DNA of 64,000 nt from DASUPK01 sp963833375 (GCA_963833375.1 CAWHXR010000010.1:62001-126000), one strand, 5' to 3'. Positions 37,223 through 46,810 are shown, counted from the stretch's first letter. Program-made: numbers and translations. The notes: generated by a model not told the origin, from the sequence alone.

Positions 37223-38311
37223 GTGAGGAGGGCGGGACTCGCGCTCATGCTGATCGCGGTCGCTGTCGCGATCGCGGCGCCAAGGGGCGCGGGCTGGTCG
37301 GTGCCGAAGTCGGTCCGACCGGCGGCGCCGAGCGACGACCAGCTCGCCGGCGCCCGGGTGATCACCGGCTTCTCGGGCCATCATCCGCCGCCCGCGCTCC
37401 GCCGGATGATCGGGCAGGGCATGGTCTCCGGCGTGATCCTCTTCGGCGGGAACGTCGGGGGACGGCGGTCCGTGCGGCGGCTGACCGCGGAGCTCCAGGC
37501 CATCCCCAGGCCGCCCGCCGTGAGCCAGCCGCTGCTGGTGACCGTCGACCAGGAGGGCGGCCTGGTCAGGCGGCTTCCCGGCCCGCCGAAGCTCTCGGCT
37601 CGGTCGATCGGGGCGCGCGGCGCGGCGTTCGCGGAGCGGCTCGGGAGGGCGGCCGGCAGGAGCTTGAGCTCGATGGGCGTGAACGTCGACCTGGCGCCGG
37701 TGCTCGACCTCGGCCGCCCGGGCCGGGCGATCGCCGAGCAGAGGCGCACCTTCGCCCGCACGCCGGGAGCGGTCTCCGGCATCGGGGTGGGGTTCGCCCG
37801 CGGTCTCGCCGCAGGCGGTGTTGCGGCGACGGCCAAGCACTTCCCCGGCCTCGGCGGCGCCAGGCTCGACACCGACGACGCGGTCCAGAGGATCCGCCTG
37901 CCCGCCGACAGGCTGCGTGGGGCGGACGAGCAGCCCTTCGCGAGCTTCAGCCGGGCGAACGGCGCCATGGTGATGCTGAGCACCGCGATCTACCCGGCGC
38001 TCTCCGGCAAGCCCGCGGCGCTCTCGCGAGCGGTGGCGACCGGCGAGCTGCGCGAGCGGCTCGGTTTCCAGGGTGTCTCGATCACAGACGCGCTCGGCAC
38101 GGTCTCGGCGCGGGCGGTGGGCGGGCCGGCTCGCACGGCGACCGCCGCGGCGGCCGCCGGCACGGACCTCGTCCTGTTCACCGACCTCGGTGATGCCGCC
38201 AGGGCTCAGCGCGCCCTGGCCGCGGGGCTCTCCAACGGGTCGCTCGATCGCGCGGAGTTCGAAGCGTCCGTGGACCGGGTCCTGGCGCTGCGGTCGGCCG
38301 CGACGCCCTAG
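37223..38311 (+). CDS. Glycoside hydrolase family 3 protein (NagZ-like)
   Basis: This is a predicted beta-N-acetylhexosaminidase acting on cell-wall muropeptides. GVILFGGNVGG, TVDQEGGLVRRLPG, NVDLAPVLDLG and KHFPGLGGARLDTDD are the GH3/NagZ signatures, and SITDALGT supplies the nucleophile Asp region. An N-terminal signal-like helix (LIAVAVAIAAP) suggests export, unlike cytoplasmic NagZ. It is 362 residues. GTG is the start. It shares its stop in CTAG with the convergent sigma factor gene. Confidence 0.87.
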   Translation: MRRAGLALMLIAVAVAIAAPRGAGWSVPKSVRPAAPSDDQLAGARVITGFSGHHPPPALRRMIGQGMVSGVILFGGNVGGRRSVRRLTAELQAIPRPPAVSQPLLVTVDQEGGLVRRLPGPPKLSARSIGARGAAFAERLGRAAGRSLSSMGVNVDLAPVLDLGRPGRAIAEQRRTFARTPGAVSGIGVGFARGLAAGGVAATAKHFPGLGGARLDTDDAVQRIRLPADRLRGADEQPFASFSRANGAMVMLSTAIYPALSGKPAALSRAVATGELRERLGFQGVSITDALGTVSARAVGGPARTATAAAAAGTDLVLFTDLGDAARAQRALAAGLSNGSLDRAEFEASVDRVLALRSAATP

Positions 38312-39390
38312 GCGGCGTCCCGGAGCGCCTCGACCTCGCGGACCTGGCCGAGCCGCTTCAGGGCGCGCCCCTCGAGTTCCTTGACCTCGCTCGGCTTCAG
38401 CTCGAGCCGGCGAGAGGTCTCGCGGAGCGGGGTGGGCTCATCTCCGTCGATGCCGTAGCGGAGCTGGATCACCTTGCGCTCGTTCTCGGGAAGCCCCTCC
38501 ACCGCGTGCCGCAGGGTGGCGTCCTGGAAGCTCATGTGGACCTCCTCCGCGGGGCCACTGCGCTCGTCCGGGATGAACTCCCCCAGAGAGGACGCGTCCT
38601 CCTCGCCGACTGGCCGGTCGAGGCTGGTGACCACGCGGGTCAGGTCGCGGATCTCCTCGACCTGCGCGGGCTCCAGCTCGGCCTCCTTCGCGACCTCCTC
38701 GGTGGTCGGGTCGCGGCCCAGCTTGGTCGCCAGCTCGCGCTCGACCCTCATCACCTTGCGCTCGCGCTGGGCGACCTGATTCGGAACGCGGATCGTGCGC
38801 TCCTTCGACTCGAGCGCCCGCTGGATCGCCTGGCGGATCCAGAAGGTCGCGTAGGTTGAGAACTTGTAGCCCTTGCGCCAATCGAACTTCTCCGAGGCGC
38901 GGATCAGGCCGAGGATTCCCTCCTGGATCAGGTCGAGGAGGTTCAGGTCCTGGCGCATGTAGCGGCGCGCGTTGGAGACGACGAGGCGAAGATTCGAGTT
39001 GATCAGCCTTTCCTTGGCTTGAAGGTCGCCGCGCTCGGCCGCCTGGGCGAGCTCGATCTCCTCCTCCTTCGTGAGCAGGGGATAGCGGCGCATCTCGTTG
39101 AAGAAGAGCTGGAGGGCGTCGGTCGTAGCCTCGGCCAGGTCCCCGTTGCGGTAGCCGGCCGGCTCCGCCGCGTCGCGGCCGCAGTCGTCTTCGATCGAGA
39201 GTCCCGCGCTCTCGATGCGCTCGTGCACCACTTCCGCCTCTTCCTCGGAGAGGTTCATCTCCTGCACCAGCGAATCAACCTCCGAGAGGTCGACGCAGTC
39301 CGCCGGGCGACCGCCCTCGATGAGGGCCGCGATGCGCTCCTCGACGCCTGGGTCGAGCTCCACTGCGGTCGGGTTCATTTCCTCAGCCAT
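38308..39390 (-). CDS. Sigma-70 family RNA polymerase sigma factor (RpoD-like)
   Basis: The 360-residue protein has sigma region 1.2 and 2 (FFNEMRRYPLLTKEEEIELA, LDLIQEGILGLIRASEKFDW, and the -10-binding region FSTYATFWIRQAIQRA), region 3 (REATE-like PTTEEVAKEAELEPAQVEEI) and region 4 (DNERKVIQLRYGIDG-like, ending in a -35-binding helix). The acidic N-terminus is longer than alternative SigB-like factors. It may be the primary factor or a group 2 paralogue. Confidence 0.9.
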   Translation of the reverse strand: MAEEMNPTAVELDPGVEERIAALIEGGRPADCVDLSEVDSLVQEMNLSEEEAEVVHERIESAGLSIEDDCGRDAAEPAGYRNGDLAEATTDALQLFFNEMRRYPLLTKEEEIELAQAAERGDLQAKERLINSNLRLVVSNARRYMRQDLNLLDLIQEGILGLIRASEKFDWRKGYKFSTYATFWIRQAIQRALESKERTIRVPNQVAQRERKVMRVERELATKLGRDPTTEEVAKEAELEPAQVEEIRDLTRVVTSLDRPVGEEDASSLGEFIPDERSGPAEEVHMSFQDATLRHAVEGLPENERKVIQLRYGIDGDEPTPLRETSRRLELKPSEVKELEGRALKRLGQVREVEALRDAA

Positions 39391-39523
39391 GCTTGCCCTG
39401 ACTACAGGGTCGCAAACGGCGCAAGGCGCTGCTGGGCGCCGGCCGCCGACACTGAATCGCTAGGCTGCGTCTGCGCCCAGGGGGAGCGCGAGTCTCGTCG
39501 AGACGCGCCGACAAGGAGGTCCG

Positions 39524-41701
39524 TTGAGAAGGCTCGCCAGCGTAGTGACCGGTCGCCGGACCAAGTGGTTCGTGCTCGTCGCCTGGGTCCTCGCGCTCGT
39601 CATCACGCAGCCGATCGGCTCCAAGCTGTCGGGCGTCACCACCGACGACACCGAGTCCTTCCTGCCCGCCAGCGCCGAGTCCACCGAGGTGGTCCGCAAG
39701 CTGGACAACGAGTTCCCACAGGGCGAGACCGACAACGCGATAGTCGTCTACAGGCGCGCTGGTGGGCTGACCGCGGCGGACAGGCAGAAGATCGCCGCCG
39801 ACGCCCAGGCGATCCAGGCCGCCGGCAAGGAGAAGGTCAACCTGGTCGAGCCGCCGGCGGTGCCCTTCGTGCCCGGATCGTCGCCTCGGCTGGTCTCCAA
39901 GAACGGCGACGTCGCCACGGCCGTCTACACGACACCGACCAACTTCGACAAGGAGAGCGACTGGGGCCAGGCGATCCGCGACATCACACACAAGAGCCCC
40001 GCGGGCATGCAGGTCTACGTGACCGGAGGCGTCGGGTTCAGCACCGACGCCAACAACGTCTTCAACAACATCGACACCAAGCTGCTGCTGGCCACGGTCG
40101 CCCTCGTGCTGGTTCTGCTCGGGGCGATCTACCGGTCGGTGCTGGTCGCCCTCACTCCCCTGATCGTCGTCTTCTTCGCCTACACCGTGATGCAGGCGCT
40201 CGTCTACGCGCTGGCGAAATCGGGCGCCACCGTCTCCTCCAACAGCACGAGCATCCTGATCGTCCTCATCTTCGGGGTGGGGACCGACTACTGCCTCTTA
40301 TTGGTCTCGCGCTACCGCGAGGAGCTGCGGCGGATCGAGGACAGGCACGAGGCGATGGCGCGCGCCGTGCGCCGAGCGGGTCCCGCGATCCTGGCCAGCG
40401 GCATGACGGTCTCCCTCGCCATGCTCACCCTGGCGCTCGCCGACAACAAGAACACCAGCTCGCTCGGGCCGGTCGCGGCGATCTCCGTCTTCACCGCGAT
40501 GGTCGCCGGCCTCACCCTCTTGCCGACGCTGCTGACGGTCTTCGGGCGCGCCGGGTTCTGGCCGCGCCGCAGCGTCGTGGCCTACGATCCCCAGCACGCG
40601 TCCCGGGACCGACAGGGTGTCTGGCGCCGCATCGGTGACCGTGTTCTGCAACGCCCAGGCTTCGCGCTGATCACGACCGGAACGATCTTCATCGCCGGCG
40701 CGTTCGGATTGCTCGCCTACAAGGTCGACTACTCGACCACCAGCTTCTTCAAGCACTCGGTGGAAGCGGTGGAGGGCTTCGACGTGATGCGCACCGCCTT
40801 CCCGGCGGGCACGCTGGCGCCGACGACGGTGCTGGTCGAGCGCGACAACGGCCCGGTGACCGGGGCCGACGTCGCCGCCGCCGAAGGGAGGCTGCGCGCG
40901 GTCAACGGTGTCGCGGCCGCCCGCGACACGGGGCTGAGGTCGACCAACGGCCAAATCGCGCAGGTGGACGCGATCCTCAGCAAGGACCCGCTCAACAAGT
41001 CGGCGCTCGACATCGTGCCGCGGATGCGCGATGCGCTCCAGAACCTGCCCCCGGGCGCGGCCGCCATCGTCGGCGGGACGAGCGCGATCAACTTCGACGT
41101 GGACGAGGCGAACCAGCACGACATGGAGATCATCGTGCCGCTGGCCCTCGTCGTGATGGCCGTGATCCTGGCGATCCTGCTTCAGGCCCTGGTCGCGCCC
41201 CTCGTCCTGCTCGCCAGCGTGATCCTCTCGTTCGGCTGCACGGTCGGGATCTCGATCCTGATCATCCGCTTCGTCGTCGGCGACGCCGGGTTCGACTCGT
41301 CGATCCCGCTGTTCGCGTTCATCTTCCTGGTCGCCCTGGGCATCGACTACACGATCTTCCTGATGGCCCGCGTGCGCGAGGAGGCCCGCAAGCACGGCAC
41401 GCGAGAGGGCATGCTGCGGGCGTTGGCCGCCACGGGGCCCGTGATCACCAGCGCGGGGATCATCCTCGCCGGCACCTTCTCAGTGCTGATGACGCTGCCG
41501 GTCAGCTTCACCTTCGATCTCGGCTTGATGGTCGCGCTGGGGATCCTGCTCGACACCTTCATCGTGCGGACGATCATGGTGCCGGCGGCCGTGGAGCTGC
41601 TCGGCGACAAGGTCTGGTGGCCGTCCACGGCGCGCGCCGGCGGACGGCTCCGGGAGGAGACCGGGGAGCAAGCGGTTCCCGAGCCGGCCGAGGCCGGCTA
41701 G
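39524..41701 (+). CDS. MMPL-family transporter
   Basis: TTG 39524 follows AAGGAGG, a strong site. The protein is 725 residues with the duplicated RND helix pattern; helix 4 motifs are FGVGTDYCLLLVSRYRE and LGIDYTIFLMARVREEA. It resembles actinobacterial MmpL/ActII-3 exporters of lipids or antibiotics. Its TAG shares CTAG with the convergent small gene at 41698-41701. Confidence 0.92.
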   Translation: MRRLASVVTGRRTKWFVLVAWVLALVITQPIGSKLSGVTTDDTESFLPASAESTEVVRKLDNEFPQGETDNAIVVYRRAGGLTAADRQKIAADAQAIQAAGKEKVNLVEPPAVPFVPGSSPRLVSKNGDVATAVYTTPTNFDKESDWGQAIRDITHKSPAGMQVYVTGGVGFSTDANNVFNNIDTKLLLATVALVLVLLGAIYRSVLVALTPLIVVFFAYTVMQALVYALAKSGATVSSNSTSILIVLIFGVGTDYCLLLVSRYREELRRIEDRHEAMARAVRRAGPAILASGMTVSLAMLTLALADNKNTSSLGPVAAISVFTAMVAGLTLLPTLLTVFGRAGFWPRRSVVAYDPQHASRDRQGVWRRIGDRVLQRPGFALITTGTIFIAGAFGLLAYKVDYSTTSFFKHSVEAVEGFDVMRTAFPAGTLAPTTVLVERDNGPVTGADVAAAEGRLRAVNGVAAARDTGLRSTNGQIAQVDAILSKDPLNKSALDIVPRMRDALQNLPPGAAAIVGGTSAINFDVDEANQHDMEIIVPLALVVMAVILAILLQALVAPLVLLASVILSFGCTVGISILIIRFVVGDAGFDSSIPLFAFIFLVALGIDYTIFLMARVREEARKHGTREGMLRALAATGPVITSAGIILAGTFSVLMTLPVSFTFDLGLMVALGILLDTFIVRTIMVPAAVELLGDKVWWPSTARAGGRLREETGEQAVPEPAEAG

Positions 41702-41877
41702 CTCAGCCGCGCCGCAGGCGATCCATCTCGCGGGGCCCAGATGCCGATCAGGACGGCGTTGACCACGACGTAGCTGACGATGTGCTGCGTGAACTCCCGC
41801 TTTCGCTTGATGCTCGAGATGCCCGCCTTTCTGAGCTCTTCCTCGCTGCGCGGTGTGACCTCGATCTCGTCGTTCAT
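41698..41877 (-). CDS. Truncated 2TM-domain small protein
   Basis: The gene encodes 59 residues. ATG 41877 overlaps the enoyl-CoA hydratase TGA (TGATG), with AAGGA five bases before it. The sequence has RKREFTQHIVSYVVVNAVLI and GIWAP, the start of a 2TM domain (RR.F..H...Y..VN..L..IWA). The second helix is missing, replaced by DGSPAARLS before the stop. The stop is TAG within the CTAG shared with the MMPL gene. Confidence 0.6.
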   Translation of the reverse strand: MNDEIEVTPRSEEELRKAGISSIKRKREFTQHIVSYVVVNAVLIGIWAPRDGSPAARLS

Positions 41878-42683
41878 CAGCGTCCTTTCCAGACTGGCTT
41901 GCGCTTCTCCGCGAAGGCCGAGATCCCCTCGCGGAAGTCCTCGGAGCCGAAGCAGGACTCGCGGAGCTCGATCAGCTCGCGCTCCTGCTCGGCAGTGAGG
42001 CGTGAATGGGAGTTGAGGGTGTCGATCGCGTGCTTGTTGCCGCGCATCGAGAGCGGGGCGTTGGCCGCGATCTCCGCGGCGAGCTCCACCGCGGTGTGCT
42101 CGAGCTCCGCGTCTTCTGTGACCTGGTGGATGAGCCCGATCTTCTCGGCCCGGTCCGCCGAGAGGTTGCGGCCGGTGAGGAAGAGCTCCTTGGTGCGCGG
42201 CACTCCGATCGCGTCGATGAATCGCTGCAGGCCGGTGTGCCCGTAGATCAGCCCCAGCTTGGCCGGCGGCATGCCGAGCTTCGCGCCGCGGGCGCCGATC
42301 CGAAGGTCGCAGGCGAGCGTCAGCTCGAGCCCGCCCCCGAGGGCGTGGCCGTTGATCGCCGCGATCACCGGCGAGGGATGGGCCGCGATCGCCTCGAGCG
42401 CCTCGTGGAAGGGGTGTGCGACCAGGGCCTCCGCATCCCGCTCGAAGGTCTCCGACGGGATCGCGGCGATGTCGTAGCCGGCGGAGAAAGCCTTGCCCGC
42501 TCCCGTGATCAGCACGCAGCGGAGGTCGATGCCCCGGTCGAGCGACGGCATCGCCGCCGCGAGCCCGTCCAGCAGTTCGTGATCGAGCGCGTTACGGGAG
42601 TCGGGCCGGTTGAGCGTCAGCCGCACGACGGCCTCCGCCGGCTCGTCGACGAGCAGCTTCCCGCCGGCTAGCTCCTCGGTCAT
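41877..42683 (-). CDS. Enoyl-CoA hydratase/isomerase family protein
   Basis: ATG 42683 (MTEELAGG) is the start. The ~268-residue crotonase-fold protein has the oxyanion-hole segment AGKAFSAGYDIAA, and INGHALGGGLELTLACDLRI. The catalytic Glu positions are only partly conserved to my reading. It acts on 2-enoyl-CoA or related thioesters, such as in fatty acid breakdown. It is preceded by the biotinyl-domain gene and followed by the small 2TM gene, all on one strand. Confidence 0.88.
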   Translation of the reverse strand: MTEELAGGKLLVDEPAEAVVRLTLNRPDSRNALDHELLDGLAAAMPSLDRGIDLRCVLITGAGKAFSAGYDIAAIPSETFERDAEALVAHPFHEALEAIAAHPSPVIAAINGHALGGGLELTLACDLRIGARGAKLGMPPAKLGLIYGHTGLQRFIDAIGVPRTKELFLTGRNLSADRAEKIGLIHQVTEDAELEHTAVELAAEIAANAPLSMRGNKHAIDTLNSHSRLTAEQERELIELRESCFGSEDFREGISAFAEKRKPVWKGR

Positions 42684-42693
42684 GGGGCTGAGG

Positions 42694-42903
42694 CTATTCG
42701 AGGACGACGAGGACGTCGCCCTCGGAGACCGACTGGCCCTCCTCACAGCGGATCTCGACGACCTTGCCGGGATCCTCGGCCTCGACCGGCATCTCCATCT
42801 TCATCGACTCGAGGATGACGACAGTGTCGCCCTCGTCGACCTGGTCGCCGACCTTGACCTCGATCTTCCAGACTGTCCCGGTGATATGAGCCTCAACGTC
42901 TGC
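42694..42903 (-). CDS. Small biotinyl/lipoyl carrier protein (BCCP-like)
   Basis: GTG 42903 (MADVEAHITG) gives a 69-residue domain, and TTG 42918 is an alternative. The attachment site ESMKMEMPV holds the lysine to be modified, and the surrounding residues fit a biotin carboxyl-carrier domain. It resembles standalone biotinyl subunits of actinobacterial acyl-CoA carboxylases, but no carboxylase is adjacent. It lies ten bases before the enoyl-CoA hydratase gene. Confidence 0.88.
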   Translation of the reverse strand, partial: ADVEAHITGTVWKIEVKVGDQVDEGDTVVILESMKMEMPVEAEDPGKVVEIRCEEGQSVSEGDVLVVLE

Positions 42904-42927
42904 CACGCGCGGGCACAATAATCATCC

Positions 42928-43614
42928 GTGACGCCGGAACCGGCGCGCGTCGTGATCGTGGCCGCGCACAACGAGGGTGACCGGATCGGAGCGACTCTCG
43001 ACGCGCTCGCTCGACTGCTGCCGGGCGCCAGGCTGATGGTCGCCGATGACGCCTCGACTGACGGGACCCAGACCGCCGCGATGCGCCACGGCGCCTGGCT
43101 GGTCAGCAGGCGGCGTCCGCACGGCAAGGGAGGGAACGTGAGCGCGACCGCGGAGGCGGCGGTCGGTGAGTTCCCCGACGGGGCGACCGCGCTGCTCTGC
43201 GACGGCGACCTCGGGGCGAGCGCCGCCGAGCTCGTCGCCCTGGTGGAGGCCGTGGAGGCCGGGCGCTGCGATCTGGCGGTCGCGCGGTTCGCCGATGCGC
43301 ACGGAGGCGGCTTCGGCTTCACGCTCGGCTACGCGCGGCGCGCAGTGGAGCGGCTCTGCGGCGCCAGGCTCGAGGCGCCGCTCTCGGGCCAGCGGGCGAT
43401 GCGGGTGTCCACACTGCGTGAGCTGATCCCATTCGCCGAAGGCTGGGGGCTGGAGGTGGGGATGACGATCGACGCCGTCCGGGCAGGCCACCGGGTGCAG
43501 GAGATCGAGCTGCCGCTCAGCCACCGGATCACCGGGCGCACCCCGGCGGGGTTCCTCCACCGCGCTCGGCAGCTCAGGGACATCCGTCGCGCGGCGCGAA
43601 GCCGCGCCGGATAG
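42928..43614 (+). CDS. Glycosyltransferase family 2 protein
   Basis: GTG 42928 begins a 228-residue protein with the GT-A fold: VVIVAAHNEGDRIGATLDAL, ADDASTDGTQ, and the metal-binding CDGDLG. The C-terminal EGWGLEVGMTIDA and a hydrophobic tail are GT2-like. Its acceptor is unknown; related proteins make polyprenyl-phosphate sugars. It lies just before glpK. Confidence 0.85.
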   Translation: MTPEPARVVIVAAHNEGDRIGATLDALARLLPGARLMVADDASTDGTQTAAMRHGAWLVSRRRPHGKGGNVSATAEAAVGEFPDGATALLCDGDLGASAAELVALVEAVEAGRCDLAVARFADAHGGGFGFTLGYARRAVERLCGARLEAPLSGQRAMRVSTLRELIPFAEGWGLEVGMTIDAVRAGHRVQEIELPLSHRITGRTPAGFLHRARQLRDIRRAARSRAG

Positions 43615-43624
43615 CGTCCCGGCG

Positions 43625-45079
43625 ATGATCCTGGCGATCGACCAGGGGACCACGGGGACCACCTGCATCGTCTTCGACGATCAGGGCCGCCCGCGCGGGC
43701 GCTCCTACAGCGAGTTCGAGCAGCACTTCCCGAAGCCTGGCTGGGTCGAGCACGACGCCGCTGAGATCTGGGAGGTGACCCGCAAGGTCGCGATCGGCGC
43801 GCTCGCGGACGCCGGGGTGCAGGGATCGGACCTGAAGGGGATCGGGATCACCAACCAGCGCGAGACGGTGGTCGCCTGGGATCCGAAGACGGGCGAGCCG
43901 GTGCACCGGGCGCTCGTCTGGCAGGACCGGCGCACGGCCGCCCGCTGCGACGAGCTCCGCGAGCAGGGCCACGAGACCCTGATCCGCGATCGCACCGGAC
44001 TGGTGATCGACCCCTACTTCTCCGGCACCAAGATCGAGTGGCTGATCCAGAATGGAGACCTCCCCGAGGGAGTCCTCTTCGGGACGATCGACTCCTGGCT
44101 CGTCTTCAAGCTCACCGGGCGCCACCTGATCGACTACTCGAACGCGTCCCGGACGATGCTGTTCGACATTCGGAGGCTTCGCTGGGACGAGGAGCTCTGC
44201 GAGCTGCTCCGCGTCGCGCCGGGGTCGCTGCCCGAGCCGGTGCCCTCCTCGGAGGTCTACGGCACGACCTCGGTCTTCGGAGGCGAGGTGCCCGTCGCCG
44301 GAATCGCGGGCGACCAGCAGGCGGCGCTATTCGGGCAGGCCTGCCAGCGCGCCGGGGAGACGAAGAACACCTACGGGACGGGCAGCTTCGTCCTGCTCAA
44401 CACCGGCACCGATGCCCCCGAGCCGGGCGAGGGCCTGCTGACGACGGTGGCCTGGGGGCTGGGCGGCGAGGTCGACTACGCCCTCGAGGCCGCCGTCTTC
44501 GTCACCGGCGCCGCCGTGCAGTGGCTCCGGGACGGCCTGGGGATCATCTCCGAGGCATCCGAGACCGAGAGCCTCGCCGCCTCCCTCGGCTCGAACGACG
44601 ACGTCTACTTCGTCCCCGCCCTCACCGGGCTCGGCTCGCCGCACTGGGACCCCTACGCCCGCGGGACGATCGTGGGGCTCACCCGAGGCTCAGGCAGGGC
44701 CCACCTCGCACGGGCCGCGCTCGAGGCGATCGCCTACCAGACGGTCGACGCCGTCCGGGCCCAGGAGGCGGCCGCGGGGGAAAGCGTTCCGTCGCTGAAG
44801 GCCGACGGCGGCGCCGTGGTCAACTCGTGGCTCATGCAGTTCCAGGCGGATGTGCTCGGAGTGCCGGTGATCGTGCCGGAGGTCGCCGAGACGACCGCTC
44901 TCGGCGCCGCCTATCTCGCGGGCATCGCCACCGGCCTCTGGAGCGTCGACCAGGTGCGGGAGATGTGGCGGGAAGCCGCGACCTACGAGCCGGCGATGTC
45001 CTCATCGCAGCGCGACGAGCTGCTCGGCCGCTGGCGCGAGGCGGTGACCCGCGCGCGGGGCTGGGCCAAGCAGGCGTAA
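43625..45079 (+). CDS. glpK: Glycerol kinase GlpK
   Basis: The enzyme phosphorylates glycerol to sn-glycerol 3-phosphate, using ATP. The ATP-binding opening is AIDQGTTGTTCIVFD; EIWEVTRKV, GITNQRETVVAWD, GTGSFVLLNTG and GGAVVNSWLMQFQAD follow. The length is 484, near the usual 500. ATG 43625 is used. A strong intrinsic terminator lies 37 bases after the stop. Confidence 0.94.
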   Translation: MILAIDQGTTGTTCIVFDDQGRPRGRSYSEFEQHFPKPGWVEHDAAEIWEVTRKVAIGALADAGVQGSDLKGIGITNQRETVVAWDPKTGEPVHRALVWQDRRTAARCDELREQGHETLIRDRTGLVIDPYFSGTKIEWLIQNGDLPEGVLFGTIDSWLVFKLTGRHLIDYSNASRTMLFDIRRLRWDEELCELLRVAPGSLPEPVPSSEVYGTTSVFGGEVPVAGIAGDQQAALFGQACQRAGETKNTYGTGSFVLLNTGTDAPEPGEGLLTTVAWGLGGEVDYALEAAVFVTGAAVQWLRDGLGIISEASETESLAASLGSNDDVYFVPALTGLGSPHWDPYARGTIVGLTRGSGRAHLARAALEAIAYQTVDAVRAQEAAAGESVPSLKADGGAVVNSWLMQFQADVLGVPVIVPEVAETTALGAAYLAGIATGLWSVDQVREMWREAATYEPAMSSSQRDELLGRWREAVTRARGWAKQA

Positions 45080-45115
45080 CCTGGCCGTGCCTCGCGGGTA
45101 GGAATCAGCACGTGT

Positions 45116-45138
45116 CGCCGTCTTTGACGGCGCTTTTT
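45116..45138 (+). terminator. Intrinsic terminator after glpK
   Basis: CGCCGTC-TTT-GACGGCG is a perfect seven-base stem with a three-base loop, followed by C and five T. It ends transcription of glpK, and the next gene starts 24 bases further on. Confidence 0.9.
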
Positions 45139-45161
45139 GTGAGGCTGGAGAGCTTGAATCG

Positions 45162-45959
45162 ATGGCCAAGGTGAACCCCAAGGACATGAAGCCGCAGGTC
45201 TACAAGGACCCCCGGCCGGCGGAGATTTTCACGCAGTACCACCGCAGCGCGCGCCGGGGTGTCGGCTGGATCTACGACTTCGTGCGGGTGATCCTCACGA
45301 TCCCCACAATCCTCTTCTATCGGACCCGCGCGATCGGGGTGGAGAGCGTCCCGCCGACCGGCCCCGTGATCCTGGCCCCCAACCATTTCAGCCAGTGGGA
45401 CCACTTCTTCGCCGCCGTCTACCTGCCGCGGAAGGTCCAGTTCATGGCGAAGTCGCAGCTCTTCAAGAACCCGGCGATCAAGTACATCTTCAAGCACGGC
45501 GGGGTCTTCCCCATCAGACGCGGCCATCATGACGAAGAGGCGTTCATCACCGCCAACACCGTCCTCGAGCGCGGCGGCACGATGCTGATGTACGCGGAGG
45601 GCGGCCGTTCCCGCAGCGGCGACCTGGGAGAGCCCAAGCGCGGCATCGGCAAGATCGCGCTTGAGTCAGGGGTCCCGGTCGTCCCCGTGGCGATCCACGG
45701 CTCAGCCTACGTCCGCGGCTGGAAGCGCCTTCGCTTCCCCAAGGTCACGATCCAGTACGGCGAGCCGGTCACTTTCCCGGTCAACGCCGATCCCGACCGC
45801 GACCAGCAGCAGCAGGCGGCGAATCAGATCTTCGACCGAGTCCGGGCGATGTACGTCGACCTCGAGGAGAACGGCCGGCGCGACGTCCTCAAGCGGGTCC
45901 GCGAGGGACTGCCGGCCGCGACCCCGTCGCCGGACGCCGCCGACGCCCGCGGCCGCTAG
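45162..45959 (+). CDS. 1-acylglycerol-3-phosphate acyltransferase family (PlsC-like)
   Basis: The 265-residue protein carries the acyltransferase motif NHFSQWD (His 75, Asp 80, HX4D) and the acceptor motif YAEGGRSRSG. The N-terminal membrane helix RVILTIPTILFY anchors it. It acylates lysophospholipid. Together with glpK upstream it fits glycerolipid synthesis. Stop TAG is shared within CTAG with the convergent hydrolase. Confidence 0.9.
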   Translation: MAKVNPKDMKPQVYKDPRPAEIFTQYHRSARRGVGWIYDFVRVILTIPTILFYRTRAIGVESVPPTGPVILAPNHFSQWDHFFAAVYLPRKVQFMAKSQLFKNPAIKYIFKHGGVFPIRRGHHDEEAFITANTVLERGGTMLMYAEGGRSRSGDLGEPKRGIGKIALESGVPVVPVAIHGSAYVRGWKRLRFPKVTIQYGEPVTFPVNADPDRDQQQQAANQIFDRVRAMYVDLEENGRRDVLKRVREGLPAATPSPDAADARGR

Positions 45960-46810
45960 GCCGAGCTCAGCTCGAGGATCGCCGGGATCACGACGTCCCA
46001 GGTCTCTCGCGGCAATTCGTGGCCCGTGCGCTCGAGCTGGATCAGCCGAGCGCCGGGAAGCGCAGCGGCGAGGGCGGCGCCATGCGCGGCCGGGAACACG
46101 GGGTCATCGTTGCCGTGCAGCACCAGCGCCGGAATCTCGAGTTCGTGCAGGCGGCGGGAGGCGGGCTCCCCCGATTCGATCAGGTCGTGGTTCTTCACCG
46201 TGGCGGCGATGTCGCGGCTGCGATCGAAGACCCGCCCGGCGAGCTTGCGGAACGTGCGCTCGTCGAACGGTCGGTTGGGGCTCGCGGACACCGAGGCCAG
46301 CTCGGTCAGGTAGTCGATCACCGCGCGCCGATCCGACCAGTCGGGTTCCTGGAGCGCGAACCGGGCAGCGTCCTCCTCGGACATCGAAGGGAGGTTTGAC
46401 CCGTCACCGTCGACCGGGGTGGTCGAGACCAGAGTCAGGGAGCGGACCCGATCGGGGTGATCGAGCGCGATCAGCTGCGCGAGCGCTCCTCCCATCGACA
46501 TCCCCACCAGGTGGGCCGACGGCACCCGAAGCGCGTCCAGGATGCCGATCGCGTCGTCCGCCAGGTCTCGCCCGGTGTAGGCCGGGTCCCCGACCGGGTA
46601 GGTGACCGAGCGCCCCGTGTCGCGGTGGTCGTAGCGGATCACGAACCGGGAGGAGGTCGCGAGCCTGTCGCAGAACTCGTCCTCCCACCAATCCATCGAC
46701 GCGCCCGAACCCATGATCAGCAGCAGCGCCGGGTCGGATTGATCGCCGAAGGTCTCGACGCAGAGATCCACCCCGTTCGCGTGCGCGATGAGCTCGTATC
46801 GGAACGCCAT
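45956..46810 (-). CDS. Alpha/beta hydrolase
   Basis: ATG 46810 is preferred over GTG 46846. The ~284-residue protein has the nucleophile elbow GMSMG (Ser 105), an acid and His region (LVLHGNDDPVF and TGHELP), and the N-terminal LLIMGSGAS oxyanion region, typical of esterase/aryl- or epoxide-type members. The substrate is unknown. Confidence 0.87.
   Translation of the reverse strand: MAFRYELIAHANGVDLCVETFGDQSDPALLLIMGSGASMDWWEDEFCDRLATSSRFVIRYDHRDTGRSVTYPVGDPAYTGRDLADDAIGILDALRVPSAHLVGMSMGGALAQLIALDHPDRVRSLTLVSTTPVDGDGSNLPSMSEEDAARFALQEPDWSDRRAVIDYLTELASVSASPNRPFDERTFRKLAGRVFDRSRDIAATVKNHDLIESGEPASRRLHELEIPALVLHGNDDPVFPAAHGAALAAALPGARLIQLERTGHELPRETWDVVIPAILELSSA

Noticed and set aside
45116..45138. 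The glpK hairpin as a riboswitch
   Set aside because: A seven-base stem followed by T5 is a plain intrinsic terminator with no surrounding conserved structure.
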